From JADKHC01 sp047600805 (GTDB lineage: Bacteria > Verrucomicrobiota > Verrucomicrobiia > Opitutales > Opitutaceae), in contig JASGKG010000001.1 in assembly GCA_047600805.1 (NCBI GenBank), positions 2,356,001 to 2,420,000 on the forward strand: a stretch of DNA of 64,000 nt, in the 5' to 3' direction. The translations under genes and the position numbers were made by a program. Below are positions 54,526 to 63,383 of the stretch, in pieces (the stretch's first letter is position 1; every line of letters starts with the position of its first letter). The notes under the pieces are model-generated. The model searched no databases, had not been told where the DNA came from, and saw nothing but the letters and a program-made list of their open reading frames with translations.

Positions 54526-55443
54526 TCACTGCGGGTTTTCAAACGCGAGCATCACCGGGTGCCCGTCGAAATAAGGCTGTTGGGGCAGGCCGAGCAGGTA
54601 ACACGCCGTGGCGCAGGTGTCCTCTGTGCGCACTTCGAGGCTCACGCTGGTGGTGAGATCGAAATTTTTTCGCACGCCAGGTCCGCACGCGATCCACGGA
54701 ATATGGCGACTGCGTGCATCGTCAGCTCCGTGTGTTAAACCCGCGCCGCCGTGATCCGCCGATAGAATGATAAATGTCGACTGCCGGATACCCGCGCGAT
54801 CGAGCGCCGCGAAAAGTTCGCCGAGCTGGCGGTCCGTCTTCTCGATCGCCGCAAACTGCTCACGCGAGCCCCAGCCGTGAGCGTGGCCGTTCGCATCGAC
54901 ATCGGGAAAATGGACAAACAAAAGATCCGGCTTCTTCGCCTCGATTAACTTCACTGCACTTTCCAAAACCGCTTCGTTGCTCGACCGGCCCTCGTCCGGA
55001 ACCGCTACCCAGTTTACTGTTCCGGGTTTCGCAAGCGCCGAAAATTTCGATTTTCCCGCCACCATCGCCGCCGAATAGCCTGCCTTTGACGCCATTTCAA
55101 ACAGCGTGGGCACGTTGGGATAAACCGGTTCTTTGAACGGCAGATCGCGGTTCCACTCGATGCCGTGTTTATTCGGCGTAACGCCGGTCAACATGCTGGT
55201 ATGCGAAGGCAGTGTGATCGAAACGGCTGTGGTCTTCGCCCAAAAGGTGTACGCACCGTTTTTCAACATGCTCCGCAGATTGGGCATGTCCGCCAACAGG
55301 GCCCGATCTGGCCGGAGTCCGTCGATGCTGATGACCAAAACATGTTGTACCGCCGGGATCGGCCGTTGCGGCTTCGCCACCGGCTGCGCACCGCAACCGA
55401 TCACACTCACGATCAAAGATCCCACGAGCAGAGCGAATTTCAT
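54526..55443 (-). CDS. Lipoprotein of the alkaline phosphatase/nucleotide pyrophosphatase superfamily
   Basis: 305-aa protein with a lipoprotein signal (LLVGSLIVSVIGCGAQ, lipobox VIGC). Phosphodiesterase core: VISIDGLRPD (metal Asp), Thr nucleophile in AVSITLPSHTSMLTG, NKHGIEWN, FVHFPDVDANGHAHGWGS and LSADHGGAGLTHGADDARS. These are the zinc ligands of the type I phosphodiesterase fold (D, T, D, H, D, H). It is envelope-anchored and probably hydrolyses a phosphodiester or phosphonate-like group. Exact substrate unknown. Confidence 0.88.
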   Translation of the reverse strand: MKFALLVGSLIVSVIGCGAQPVAKPQRPIPAVQHVLVISIDGLRPDRALLADMPNLRSMLKNGAYTFWAKTTAVSITLPSHTSMLTGVTPNKHGIEWNRDLPFKEPVYPNVPTLFEMASKAGYSAAMVAGKSKFSALAKPGTVNWVAVPDEGRSSNEAVLESAVKLIEAKKPDLLFVHFPDVDANGHAHGWGSREQFAAIEKTDRQLGELFAALDRAGIRQSTFIILSADHGGAGLTHGADDARSRHIPWIACGPGVRKNFDLTTSVSLEVRTEDTCATACYLLGLPQQPYFDGHPVMLAFENPQ

Positions 55444-55536
55444 AAGCAGGAACTAGCCTCCCCGCCCTATTATGTAAAGCACAGCACCGCGACGTTCAGT
55501 TGACAAAATCGGTGTCCGCCGCTGCTCGTTATCGCA

Positions 55537-56619
55537 GTGTCCAATTCAAAAAAAATCCTCGTCGCCATGTCCGGCGGAGTCGACAGCTCCGTCGCCGCCC
55601 TGCTTCTGAAACAGCAGGGATGCGACATCGTCGGCGCCTACATGAAAAATTGGATCAATGAGGACAACATTGTCGGCAATTGTCCCTGGCAACAGGATAT
55701 AGAAGATGCGCGCGCCGTGGCGGAGCGCATCGGCATTGAATTTCGCGTGGTAAATCTCATGCAGGAATATCGCGAACGCGTCGTCGCGTATCTGCTCGAT
55801 GGTTACAAACGCGGCCTCACGCCCAATCCGGACATCATGTGCAATCGAGAAATTAAATTCGGCGTCTTCCGAGCCTGGGCGAAGGACAACGGATTTTCCG
55901 CCGTCGCCACCGGCCACTACGCGCGCCGCTCGGAAAACCCCGATGGCACATTTTCGCTGCTCGAAGGCGCGGATAAAAACAAGGACCAGTCCTACTTTCT
56001 TGCCCTGCTCAACCAAGAACAGCTGCGCGACGCCCTTTTCCCTATCGGCCACTTGCCAAAACCCGAACTTCGCCGTATCGCCAGCGAAGCAGGCCTCGCA
56101 ACCGCGCAGAAAAAAGACAGCCAGGGCATCTGCTTCATCGGCGAAGTGAAGATGCAGGACTTTCTGCGCCAATACGTGCCTGACGAACCAGGTCCCATCG
56201 TCCGCGCCACCGACGGCAAGGAACTCGGGCGACACCGCGGCCTGCATTATTATACGATCGGCCAGCGACGCGGCATCGGTGTGCCCTCAAACGCCGACTT
56301 CGAGAAATATGTCGTGGTCGGAAAACGCGCAGCCGACTGCGCCCTCCTCGTGGCGTTTGACCATGCCGACGCGCCGGGCCTTTTTGTTTCCGAAATCCGC
56401 ATACACTCGCTGAGCTGGAATACCGAACCGATTGCCAGCGTCCGCGAGCTCGAAGGCCGCGTGCGTTACCGCGATCCGCGCGTGGCCTTGCAATTTGTAC
56501 CCGAACCGGGCGGCACGGCCTTGATTCGTTTTCACGAACCGCAACGCGCGCTCGCCTCGGGCCAGATTCTCGCTCTGCACGATGGTGAGCGGTTGCTCGG
56601 CGGCGGCGTGTACGTGTAA
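55537..56619 (+). CDS. mnmA: tRNA-specific 2-thiouridylase
   Basis: 360-aa enzyme that makes s2U34 in tRNA for Glu, Gln and Lys, using ATP and a persulfide. PP-loop SGGVDSS (12-18), catalytic Cys pair at 102 (NPDIMCNREIKF) and 199 (GICFIGE), tRNA-binding GHYAR and the C-terminal beta domain. The only start that includes the whole N-terminus is the GTG at 55537. It stands alone with 93 bp upstream. Confidence 0.96.
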   Translation: MSNSKKILVAMSGGVDSSVAALLLKQQGCDIVGAYMKNWINEDNIVGNCPWQQDIEDARAVAERIGIEFRVVNLMQEYRERVVAYLLDGYKRGLTPNPDIMCNREIKFGVFRAWAKDNGFSAVATGHYARRSENPDGTFSLLEGADKNKDQSYFLALLNQEQLRDALFPIGHLPKPELRRIASEAGLATAQKKDSQGICFIGEVKMQDFLRQYVPDEPGPIVRATDGKELGRHRGLHYYTIGQRRGIGVPSNADFEKYVVVGKRAADCALLVAFDHADAPGLFVSEIRIHSLSWNTEPIASVRELEGRVRYRDPRVALQFVPEPGGTALIRFHEPQRALASGQILALHDGERLLGGGVYV

Positions 56620-56822
56620 GCACCGTTGGCTGCAACACATCGTCGGTACGGCTCGGCCGCCGTTTTCTCACCCTAAGCTCAGCCCGTCAGAGGAGAACTT
56701 GCGTGCCAAACGCTTCTCCTGCGAGCACGCTGTGCGTGAGCTGGTCAGAGGGTGGGCCTACTTTTGTCACAGGTTCCCAGGCACCAAATCTTTCTTGGCT
56801 CGCCGACGGGGATGGAACGAAC

Positions 56823-57476
56823 ATGGTGAAGGTCCGCTCCATGCTCGAAAAGATCAAAGACATCCTCGATCCGAAACGACTCCCTTGGTACTACCTCGCG
56901 ATCGTGGTTGTCGCCGCGGTCGCAGTTGCGGTGCCGTCGATCCGGCCGGCACTCGTGTACAACCGCGCGGCCATCTCCCAAGGGGAACTCTGGCGAATCT
57001 GGACCGGGCACCTCGTTCACTTCGGGTGGCCTCACGGCCTGGCAGACGGCTCGCTTTTTGTCCTTATCGGCTGGGTGTTGGAACGTTCGCAAAAACGATT
57101 CAGCCACCTGGCGTTGCTCATCCAACCCGTCGTGGTCAGCGCGGCGCTGTATTGGTTCGACCCGATGATGAACATCTATGGCGGCCTTTCCGGGCTCAAC
57201 GTTGGCTTACTCGTATTTCTCGCCTGCCGCGGGTGGCATCGCGACCGCCTGGATTGGTTCTGGCCAGCGATTTTGTTGATTCACGTAGCCGAGATATTCT
57301 TGGAGATTCGCAATCAGGGAACCGGCGGCGGCGCCATACGCTTCGACGACTCGTCCATCCGCGTAGCCACGGTTGCGCACATCGGCGGCGTCGTTTTCGG
57401 CGTCGCGAGTTGGGCAATTCTCGCCTACGGCCGAAAAAAGGCGAAGGAGCCTGCCGCTCCTCAGGAAAAGCTTTAG
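56823..57476 (+). CDS. rrtA: Rhombosortase-like rhomboid protease
   Basis: About 217 aa from the ATG at 56823; the open frame starts further up, at 56703, without membrane or ribosome-site support. Six hydrophobic segments. Catalytic Ser is in MNIYGGLSGLN (GxSG) and the His in VATVAHIGGVVFGV, after WRIWTGHLVHFGWPHGLADG, which is the rhombosortase form of the rhomboid signature. Rhombosortases cleave GlyGly-CTERM proteins sent out by type II secretion. No GlyGly-CTERM protein is seen here. The stop overlaps the 3' end of the convergent pilB-like gene by four bases. Confidence 0.82.
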   Translation: MVKVRSMLEKIKDILDPKRLPWYYLAIVVVAAVAVAVPSIRPALVYNRAAISQGELWRIWTGHLVHFGWPHGLADGSLFVLIGWVLERSQKRFSHLALLIQPVVVSAALYWFDPMMNIYGGLSGLNVGLLVFLACRGWHRDRLDWFWPAILLIHVAEIFLEIRNQGTGGGAIRFDDSSIRVATVAHIGGVVFGVASWAILAYGRKKAKEPAAPQEKL

Positions 57477-59176
57477 AGGTCCGGCGGAACTGTCGCGATC
57501 GCTTCTTCCAAGGTCGTCAGACCTTCCTTCACCTTGAGCAAACTATCCTGGTGAAGCGTCTTCATGCCGTTGCGCATGGCGATTTTCTTTAGTTCGGCCG
57601 ATTCGAGTTCCTTGTTGATGCCTTCGACCAGCTCTTCGCTGATGACCATCAATTCGTGGATACCGAGACGTCCCTTATAACCATTGCCGCCACACTTCGG
57701 ACAGCCGCGCGGGCTGGCTTTGAAGATAGGTCCGCTCCAGCCAATCGCTTTCTCGAAAATATCCTTTTCGCGATCGTGCATCTGAGTCTGCACGCGGCAG
57801 GTTTTGCAGACGCGGCGCATCAGACGTTGCGCGCACACGCAGAGCAACGACGAAGAGATCATGAACGGCTCGATGCCCATGTCGGTGAGACGGGCAATCG
57901 TGCTCGGCGCATCGTTGGTGTGCAGCGTACTGATGAGCAAGTGACCGGTGAGCGCAGCTTCCACCGCGATGTTGGCGGTTTCTTTATCGCGAATTTCGCC
58001 CACCAGAATGATGTCGGGGTCTTGGCGGAGAAAGGCGCGCAGCGCAGTTGCGAACGTCAGTCCGATCTGCCGATGCATTTGCATCTGATTGATACCGGCA
58101 AGCGTGTATTCAATCGGATCTTCAGCGGTTCGGATAACGAGCTCGGGCGAATTGATTTCGTTGAGCGCGGAATACAGCGTCATCGACTTACCCGAACCAG
58201 TCGGTCCGCAATGCAGAATCATCCCGTAGGGCTGCCGAATGACTTCGCGGTATTTCGCGAGATTCTCCTCGGAGAAGCCGAGCATCGGCAGCGGCAAGGT
58301 CGATTTTTGCTTGTCGAGGATACGCATGACCACGCCTTCGCCGTGATTGAGCGGCGCGGTCGAAACACGCAGGTCGATGTCGATGGATTTTTTTGTGAAC
58401 TGCTTGAAAACGATACGGCCGTCCTGCGGCATGCGGCGTTCCGCGATATCGAGGTTGCACATGATCTTCAAACGAGCGACCAGCGCGGGGCCGACCTTCG
58501 CCGGTAGCCGTAGTTTTTCCTGACAGATACCGTCGATGCGATACCGAACCACGACCTCTTTTTCCCAAGGCTCGATGTGGATATCGCTCGTGCCGCTGTA
58601 AAATCCGTCCTCGATGATGCGATTCGCAAGCTGGATGATCGGACCCGAATCTTCGGCTTCCTCACCCTCTTTGATTTCGATGTCTTTGACGCCGAATTCC
58701 TCGCCAATCTGCTCGACGACATCGTCGAAGCCGGACGCTTGGGCCGACACGGAAAATTTGTCGCGAATATCTTTTTCGCGAGCGAGCACGCGCAGAACGC
58801 GCATGCCGGTCATCTCCTGGATTTTCGCCGGCAGCGAAATCTCAAACGGGTTCGCAAATGCAACGATCAGGTAGTCGCCCACGACGCCGACCGGCAGGAT
58901 TTGGTGTTCCTGGCAAAACTCCTGCGGCACGCGCTCGAACGTGCTGGCGCTCACTTTATACCTAGCAACATGGTATGGCGCGAGACCGAACGCCTTTCCT
59001 TTTGCCACCAGAAGTTGAAGCGACGATATCTTGTATTCTTCCTGGAGGAGCTTGTCCAAAGCGTCCCCAGTGAGTTCATCCGGGTTCGAAACAATCTTCT
59101 CGTGGTCTTCATCCGACAGCCGCTCCATTTCCTGGAGGGCTGAGACGATCTGGAGCTGAAATTTGCCTAGGGCCAT
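57473..59176 (-). CDS. PilB/GspE-type secretion or pilus assembly ATPase
   Basis: 567-aa cytoplasmic ATPase. An MshEN-like N-terminal domain (about 1-150) is followed by the core: Walker A GPTGSGKS (near 324), Asp box, Walker B ILVGEIRDKETA and His box LISTLHTNDAPSTIARL. The zinc module CKTC...CPKCGGNGYKGRLGI is complete. It could power type IV pilus extension or type II secretion. It lies 23 nt after the unknown 59200 gene and may be co-transcribed with it. Confidence 0.92.
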   Translation of the reverse strand: MALGKFQLQIVSALQEMERLSDEDHEKIVSNPDELTGDALDKLLQEEYKISSLQLLVAKGKAFGLAPYHVARYKVSASTFERVPQEFCQEHQILPVGVVGDYLIVAFANPFEISLPAKIQEMTGMRVLRVLAREKDIRDKFSVSAQASGFDDVVEQIGEEFGVKDIEIKEGEEAEDSGPIIQLANRIIEDGFYSGTSDIHIEPWEKEVVVRYRIDGICQEKLRLPAKVGPALVARLKIMCNLDIAERRMPQDGRIVFKQFTKKSIDIDLRVSTAPLNHGEGVVMRILDKQKSTLPLPMLGFSEENLAKYREVIRQPYGMILHCGPTGSGKSMTLYSALNEINSPELVIRTAEDPIEYTLAGINQMQMHRQIGLTFATALRAFLRQDPDIILVGEIRDKETANIAVEAALTGHLLISTLHTNDAPSTIARLTDMGIEPFMISSSLLCVCAQRLMRRVCKTCRVQTQMHDREKDIFEKAIGWSGPIFKASPRGCPKCGGNGYKGRLGIHELMVISEELVEGINKELESAELKKIAMRNGMKTLHQDSLLKVKEGLTTLEEAIATVPPDL

Positions 59177-59199
59177 GGTGGTAAAATTCTTCCTGCGTT

Positions 59200-59709
59200 T
59201 TAGGCTTCAGCTTCGGCTTTCCCACCTGCCGCCACCTCGAGTTTTTCGAGGTAATCTCCGAGCATCTCCAACGTAGCTCCGTACCAAACGATCGGCCCGT
59301 CGAGTTGTTTCTCCCAGAAGGTGCGCACCGCGGGGCTCATGTAATACGCCGTGGCTAAAAAATAAAAACCTTCGTCCTGATCGAACGGGACGGTCCAAGT
59401 GGCCCAGCAGGCGCCCAGATCGAGCTTCTTTTTCAACTCTTCCGAACCTTCGTAACCCCGCAAATCGACGAGACCCACGCTGTGATCTTCGACGAGGTGA
59501 TGCAAAACGTCTTCCTCTTTCACCACCTTCATCTCGTAGGAAAGAATGCCAAGCACCGTGCTTTGCCGGGCGTTGCCGGTGGCAGCCACTTCGAGCAGGC
59601 GTTCGTTCGCCGTCTCGAGGTCCTCGATTTTTATGAGGTTCATCTCGACGAGATTTGCGCCTAGCAAACGGTTTGCGCGCATCATCAGTGACCGGTGTTC
59701 GTTCGACAT
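59200..59709 (-). CDS. Unknown protein upstream of the PilB-like ATPase
   Basis: 169-aa soluble, acidic protein. The first half, LLGANLVEMNLIKIEDLETA and TVLGILSYEMKVVKEEDVLH, looks like the N-terminal domain of GspE/PilB-type proteins (MshEN-like short helices). The second half, WTVPFDQDEGFYFLATAYYM and IVWYGATLEMLGDYLEKLE, has no recognised motif. It sits between obgE (8 nt) and the ATPase (23 nt), so it may belong to the secretion or pilus machine. Function unknown. Confidence 0.7.
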   Translation of the reverse strand: MSNEHRSLMMRANRLLGANLVEMNLIKIEDLETANERLLEVAATGNARQSTVLGILSYEMKVVKEEDVLHHLVEDHSVGLVDLRGYEGSEELKKKLDLGACWATWTVPFDQDEGFYFLATAYYMSPAVRTFWEKQLDGPIVWYGATLEMLGDYLEKLEVAAGGKAEAEA

Positions 59710-59717
59710 GGTGGGGA

Positions 59718-60746
59718 TCAGCTGCTGGAAGTAGACGGCCGCTTCGAGCCGGTCTTACGTCCGCGAATTCGTTTGTAAAGAGCTTCCTTGAGTTCGTCGA
59801 GCCCTTCGCCGCTCACACAGGATATCTTGACGAGGTCGCCTTTGTGTTTGCGCCGGAATTTCGTCAAATTCGCAGCGGCGCCTTCGAGGTCCATTTTATT
59901 TGCGACGATCAGACGCGGCTTCTTCAGGAGAGCTTTGTCGTAAAGCTCGAGTTCGTTGAGCAACGTGGTGAAATCTTCCCGCGGATCGCGTCCATCCACA
60001 CCCGCCATATCGATCAAAAACATCAACAACGCACAGCGCTCGATGTGACGGAGAAAGCGATGGCCCAAGCCTCGATTCTCGCTCGCGCCTTCGATCAGTC
60101 CCGGCACATCCGCGAGCAGCAGCCGACTGTCGCGTTCCGGATATTCGATCACACCGATCTGGGGATGCAGCGTGGTGAAGGGATAGGCAGCCGTTTTGGG
60201 ATGCGCTTTGGTAATTTTTCCGGTGAGAGAAGATTTTCCAGCGTTTGGGAAGCCCACGAGTCCGACGTCCGCAATGCTTTTTAGAATCAAGCGATAACTT
60301 CCGTGCTCGCCCGGCTGTCCGGAGTTCGCCCGCTTCGGCGCACGATTCGTGGAGGATTTGAAATGCGTGTTACCCCAGCCGCCGTTGCCGCCTTTGCAGA
60401 GCACGATTTGTTCGCCGTCCGAAATCACTTCGGCGACCACTTTCCCCGTTTCTTCATCGATCACCACCGTGCCGAGCGGCATTTTCAGAATGCAGTGTTT
60501 GCCGTCGCGACCGTGTTGATCCGTGCCGAGCCCATGCTCACCGCGTTCCGCGTTCCAATGCGGCTTGTACTTGTAATCGACGAGGTTGTTGGTGTCGTCG
60601 TTGCCGACCAGAATCACATCGCCACCACGGCCGCCATCGCCGCCGTTCGGGCCGCCCCACGGTTCGTATTTCTCTCGACGGAAACTAATGCAGCCGCGCC
60701 CGCCATCACCGGCTTGAACTTTAATAACACATTCGTCGACAAACAT
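59718..60746 (-). CDS. obgE: Obg GTPase
   Basis: 342-aa essential GTPase in ribosome assembly and stress control. An N-terminal Gly-rich Obg domain (MFVDECVIKVQAGDGGRGCI; GGPNGGDGGRGGDV) leads to the G domain: G1 GFPNAGKSS, G3 DVPGLIEGA, G4 NKMD, G5 CVSGEG. It ends at about the close of the G domain with a short basic tail and has no OCT domain, as in shorter Obg proteins. The 117 bp upstream hold its promoter region. Confidence 0.96.
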   Translation of the reverse strand: MFVDECVIKVQAGDGGRGCISFRREKYEPWGGPNGGDGGRGGDVILVGNDDTNNLVDYKYKPHWNAERGEHGLGTDQHGRDGKHCILKMPLGTVVIDEETGKVVAEVISDGEQIVLCKGGNGGWGNTHFKSSTNRAPKRANSGQPGEHGSYRLILKSIADVGLVGFPNAGKSSLTGKITKAHPKTAAYPFTTLHPQIGVIEYPERDSRLLLADVPGLIEGASENRGLGHRFLRHIERCALLMFLIDMAGVDGRDPREDFTTLLNELELYDKALLKKPRLIVANKMDLEGAAANLTKFRRKHKGDLVKISCVSGEGLDELKEALYKRIRGRKTGSKRPSTSSS

Positions 60747-60863
60747 GAGGCAAGAATCTCAGAGTAAGAGTTGAACTATAAATAAGATGGGCGGTTCGTA
60801 TGACCAATAGACACACTGACCGCACCTCGGGGCGCGGGCCAGTACAATCTATAATTCGGACCC

Positions 60864-62171
60864 TTAGATCGAAATCTTTATGCCCTTTCTGAGATATGTG
60901 GGCACATCGAGATCCTGGCCTTCGTAAAGATTGCGATCCGACTTGTCGAAAAAGCCTCGGCTTTCGATTTCGCCAAACGTGAAAAGCTCTTCCTGGCTGG
61001 GCTTTACCTTCGGCTTGGTTTTGTCAGCAGGCGCTTTGCTCGCCGACGACTGAGTGGCGACAGTCGCGGCCACGGCACTGGTGGACGACTTCGGTTGCTC
61101 TTCAAACGGGAAACTCGTCAGAGAGGTCGAAACCTTCGGCTTCTGAGCCGTGACGGGCCGCCGGGCAACGACACCGCGACCACCAATCTCAGTCGTTCCC
61201 AAGACACAAATTTCCACCTGATTCTGCAGACTTTCGTCAATCACCGCGCCCATGATGACGTGCGAATCGCGTCCAAATTGCTCCGTCACGGCCGTCATGA
61301 TCTCGTTCACCTTGGGCAACGTGAGATCGGTGCCGCCCACAATGTTCACAAGAATCCTGTCCGCCTTCCGGGAAAACTCGGGCGTGTGCAGGAGCGGGCA
61401 GAGCTTCAGGCTCTCGATCGCGTCAGCGACAGCATTCTCACCCGAACCACTTCCAAGGCCGAAAAGTGTTTTGCCGCCGCGTTGATAAAACGCCTGACGC
61501 AACGTCGCGAAATCCAAATTGATCAGCCCGGTGCGGAACATCATCGCCCAAATCGAACGCACCGCCCGGCCGATCCACTCGTCAGCTCGCGCAAACGAAT
61601 CGAGCGCCGTTTCCCCTTCCTCCGCCTCCTGCAGCAAAACGTCGTTCGGCAATGGAATCACCGCGTCGCAACAACGGCGCAACGCGACCAAGCCTTCTTC
61701 GGCCTGCTTCACACGACGCCCGCCTTCGAAGGTAAACGGCATCGTCACAAAACTGATTACGAGCGCACCCGCTTCGGAAGCGACTTCAGCCACCACCGGA
61801 GCAGCACCACTGCCGGTTCCGCCGCCCATGCCCGCGATGAGAAACACGAGGTCGCAGCCCTTCACGATATTCGCGATCTTCTCGCGGTCGGCTTCGGCCG
61901 CTTCACGGCCAAGATCGGGATCACCGCCGGCGCCCAAACCGCGCGTGACCGACGTGCCAATCAAAACCTTGTCCTGAACCGGCGAGGAAGAAAGCGCCTG
62001 GTAATCCGTGTTGATGACGGCCATCTGCAGTCGCTCGAGATTTTCCATCTTGAGGCGGTCAACGGCGTTCGAGCCAGCGCCACCGACGCCGATCAATTTG
62101 ATCGCGATGCTGCGGTCCGCGAGCACTTCAGTCGTCAAAGGAAGTTCGTTAGGATTCATGTTCGATTGCAT
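60864..62171 (-). CDS. ftsZ: Cell division protein FtsZ
   Basis: 435-aa tubulin-like GTPase that forms the Z ring. GTP-binding loop GMGGGTGSG (115-122), N-terminal IGVGGAGSNAVDRL, and the C-terminal peptide DVPTYLRKGIKISI for FtsA/ZipA-type partners after a linker of about 90 residues. The T7 loop reads GLINLDFATLRQ: Asn218 and Asp220 are present but the position of E. coli Asp212 is Thr223. It starts 3 nt after ftsA ends; an alternative ATG lies four codons in. Confidence 0.95.
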   Translation of the reverse strand: MQSNMNPNELPLTTEVLADRSIAIKLIGVGGAGSNAVDRLKMENLERLQMAVINTDYQALSSSPVQDKVLIGTSVTRGLGAGGDPDLGREAAEADREKIANIVKGCDLVFLIAGMGGGTGSGAAPVVAEVASEAGALVISFVTMPFTFEGGRRVKQAEEGLVALRRCCDAVIPLPNDVLLQEAEEGETALDSFARADEWIGRAVRSIWAMMFRTGLINLDFATLRQAFYQRGGKTLFGLGSGSGENAVADAIESLKLCPLLHTPEFSRKADRILVNIVGGTDLTLPKVNEIMTAVTEQFGRDSHVIMGAVIDESLQNQVEICVLGTTEIGGRGVVARRPVTAQKPKVSTSLTSFPFEEQPKSSTSAVAATVATQSSASKAPADKTKPKVKPSQEELFTFGEIESRGFFDKSDRNLYEGQDLDVPTYLRKGIKISI

Positions 62172-62174
62172 GGC

Positions 62175-63383
62175 TCAGGCATTCGCAAACAGGCGGCTAA
62201 AGAACCCGGACTTGCGCCGGTTGCTCGCGGCAGACGCCTCCGCGCTGGAATTAAGTCCGAAGTAAAGAAGACCCAGAGCGGTACTGAAGCCTGGGTCACG
62301 CAGATTCTCGTTAATGTATCCGGGCAGCTCTCCTAACCGCGCGGTCGTTCCAAAAACCTTCGCTGCGGCTTCGGCGATGCCGGCCATCTTTGACGTGCCG
62401 CCGGTGATCACCACGCCGGCCGCCGTTCGCTCCGGCACAAACGTGATGCCGAGCTTCTTTTTCACCACTTCGAAAATTTCACCGACTCGTGCAGCGGTGA
62501 TTTGCTCGATCGCTTGGCGTGGAAATTGCCGATCGCCAATTGCAAAATCGCCATTGAGCCAGACCTTGTCGCCCTTGTCGCGCGCCGTCACCGTGCCGCG
62601 GCCAAAGCGCAATTTTAGTTTTTCCGCCTGACCTTCGGTTAGGCGAAGCCCAAGACTCAGATCGTTCGTTACGTGACTGCCGCCGACAGGCAACACTCCG
62701 GTCGTGTAGGCGCAGCCGTCATAATAAAGTGCGTAATCGGTCGTGCCGCCACCGATGTCGATCACGAGGACACCGTTTTGCCGATCTTCCGCCGAGGTCA
62801 CCATCGTGCCCGAGGCGAGGCTGGAAAGGATCAGTTCTGCAACGGGAACATTGAAGCCGCGGATGACGTGGATGTTGTCGGCAATTTTATTTTCCTGGCC
62901 GTGTACTGTCCAATATCCTACCTCCAAACGCTGCCCGACCAGATGCTCAGGATCCGGCACCAAACGCCCGTCCAGACGGAAAGGACGCCGAATATTGTGA
63001 ACGACCATGCGGCCGTCCGGCAGCGCCTTGGCTTTCGCGAGACGGCAAACCGTGTCGATATCGACAGCACTGACCATGTTGTCCGCCGCCGTGACATTCA
63101 CCGAGGCCTCGTTATAAAAGCCGTCGAGATGGCCGCCGGTCTGCGCGAGGTAAACTTCGTCGATGCGCACGCCCGCGTTACTCTCAGCCGCCAGCAACGC
63201 GCTGTGCGTCGCGTCGCTTGCCGAGCGAAAGTCCATAACCGAACCTTTCAACACGCCACGCGACTGGCACTCGCCGAAGCCGATGATGCTGAGACTGCGG
63301 CCTTGCGATAGCTCGCCAATAAGTACGGTGACTTTGGAGGTGCCGATCTCAACGGCACCAATGTATTTGGTTCTAGAGCTCAC
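62175..63383 (-). CDS. ftsA: Cell division protein FtsA
   Basis: Actin-like membrane anchor of the Z ring, 402 aa from a GTG at 63383 that overlaps the ftsQ stop by 11 nt (first residues SSRTKYIGAVEIGTSKVTVL). Phosphate motifs VIDIGGGTTDYAL and VITGGTSKMAGI are intact, and the SHS2-type 1C domain lies in between. The C-terminus KSGFFSRLFANA is the amphipathic membrane-targeting helix. A longer open frame to 63509 is rejected because it runs over ftsQ. Confidence 0.93.
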   Translation of the reverse strand: MSSRTKYIGAVEIGTSKVTVLIGELSQGRSLSIIGFGECQSRGVLKGSVMDFRSASDATHSALLAAESNAGVRIDEVYLAQTGGHLDGFYNEASVNVTAADNMVSAVDIDTVCRLAKAKALPDGRMVVHNIRRPFRLDGRLVPDPEHLVGQRLEVGYWTVHGQENKIADNIHVIRGFNVPVAELILSSLASGTMVTSAEDRQNGVLVIDIGGGTTDYALYYDGCAYTTGVLPVGGSHVTNDLSLGLRLTEGQAEKLKLRFGRGTVTARDKGDKVWLNGDFAIGDRQFPRQAIEQITAARVGEIFEVVKKKLGITFVPERTAAGVVITGGTSKMAGIAEAAAKVFGTTARLGELPGYINENLRDPGFSTALGLLYFGLNSSAEASAASNRRKSGFFSRLFANA

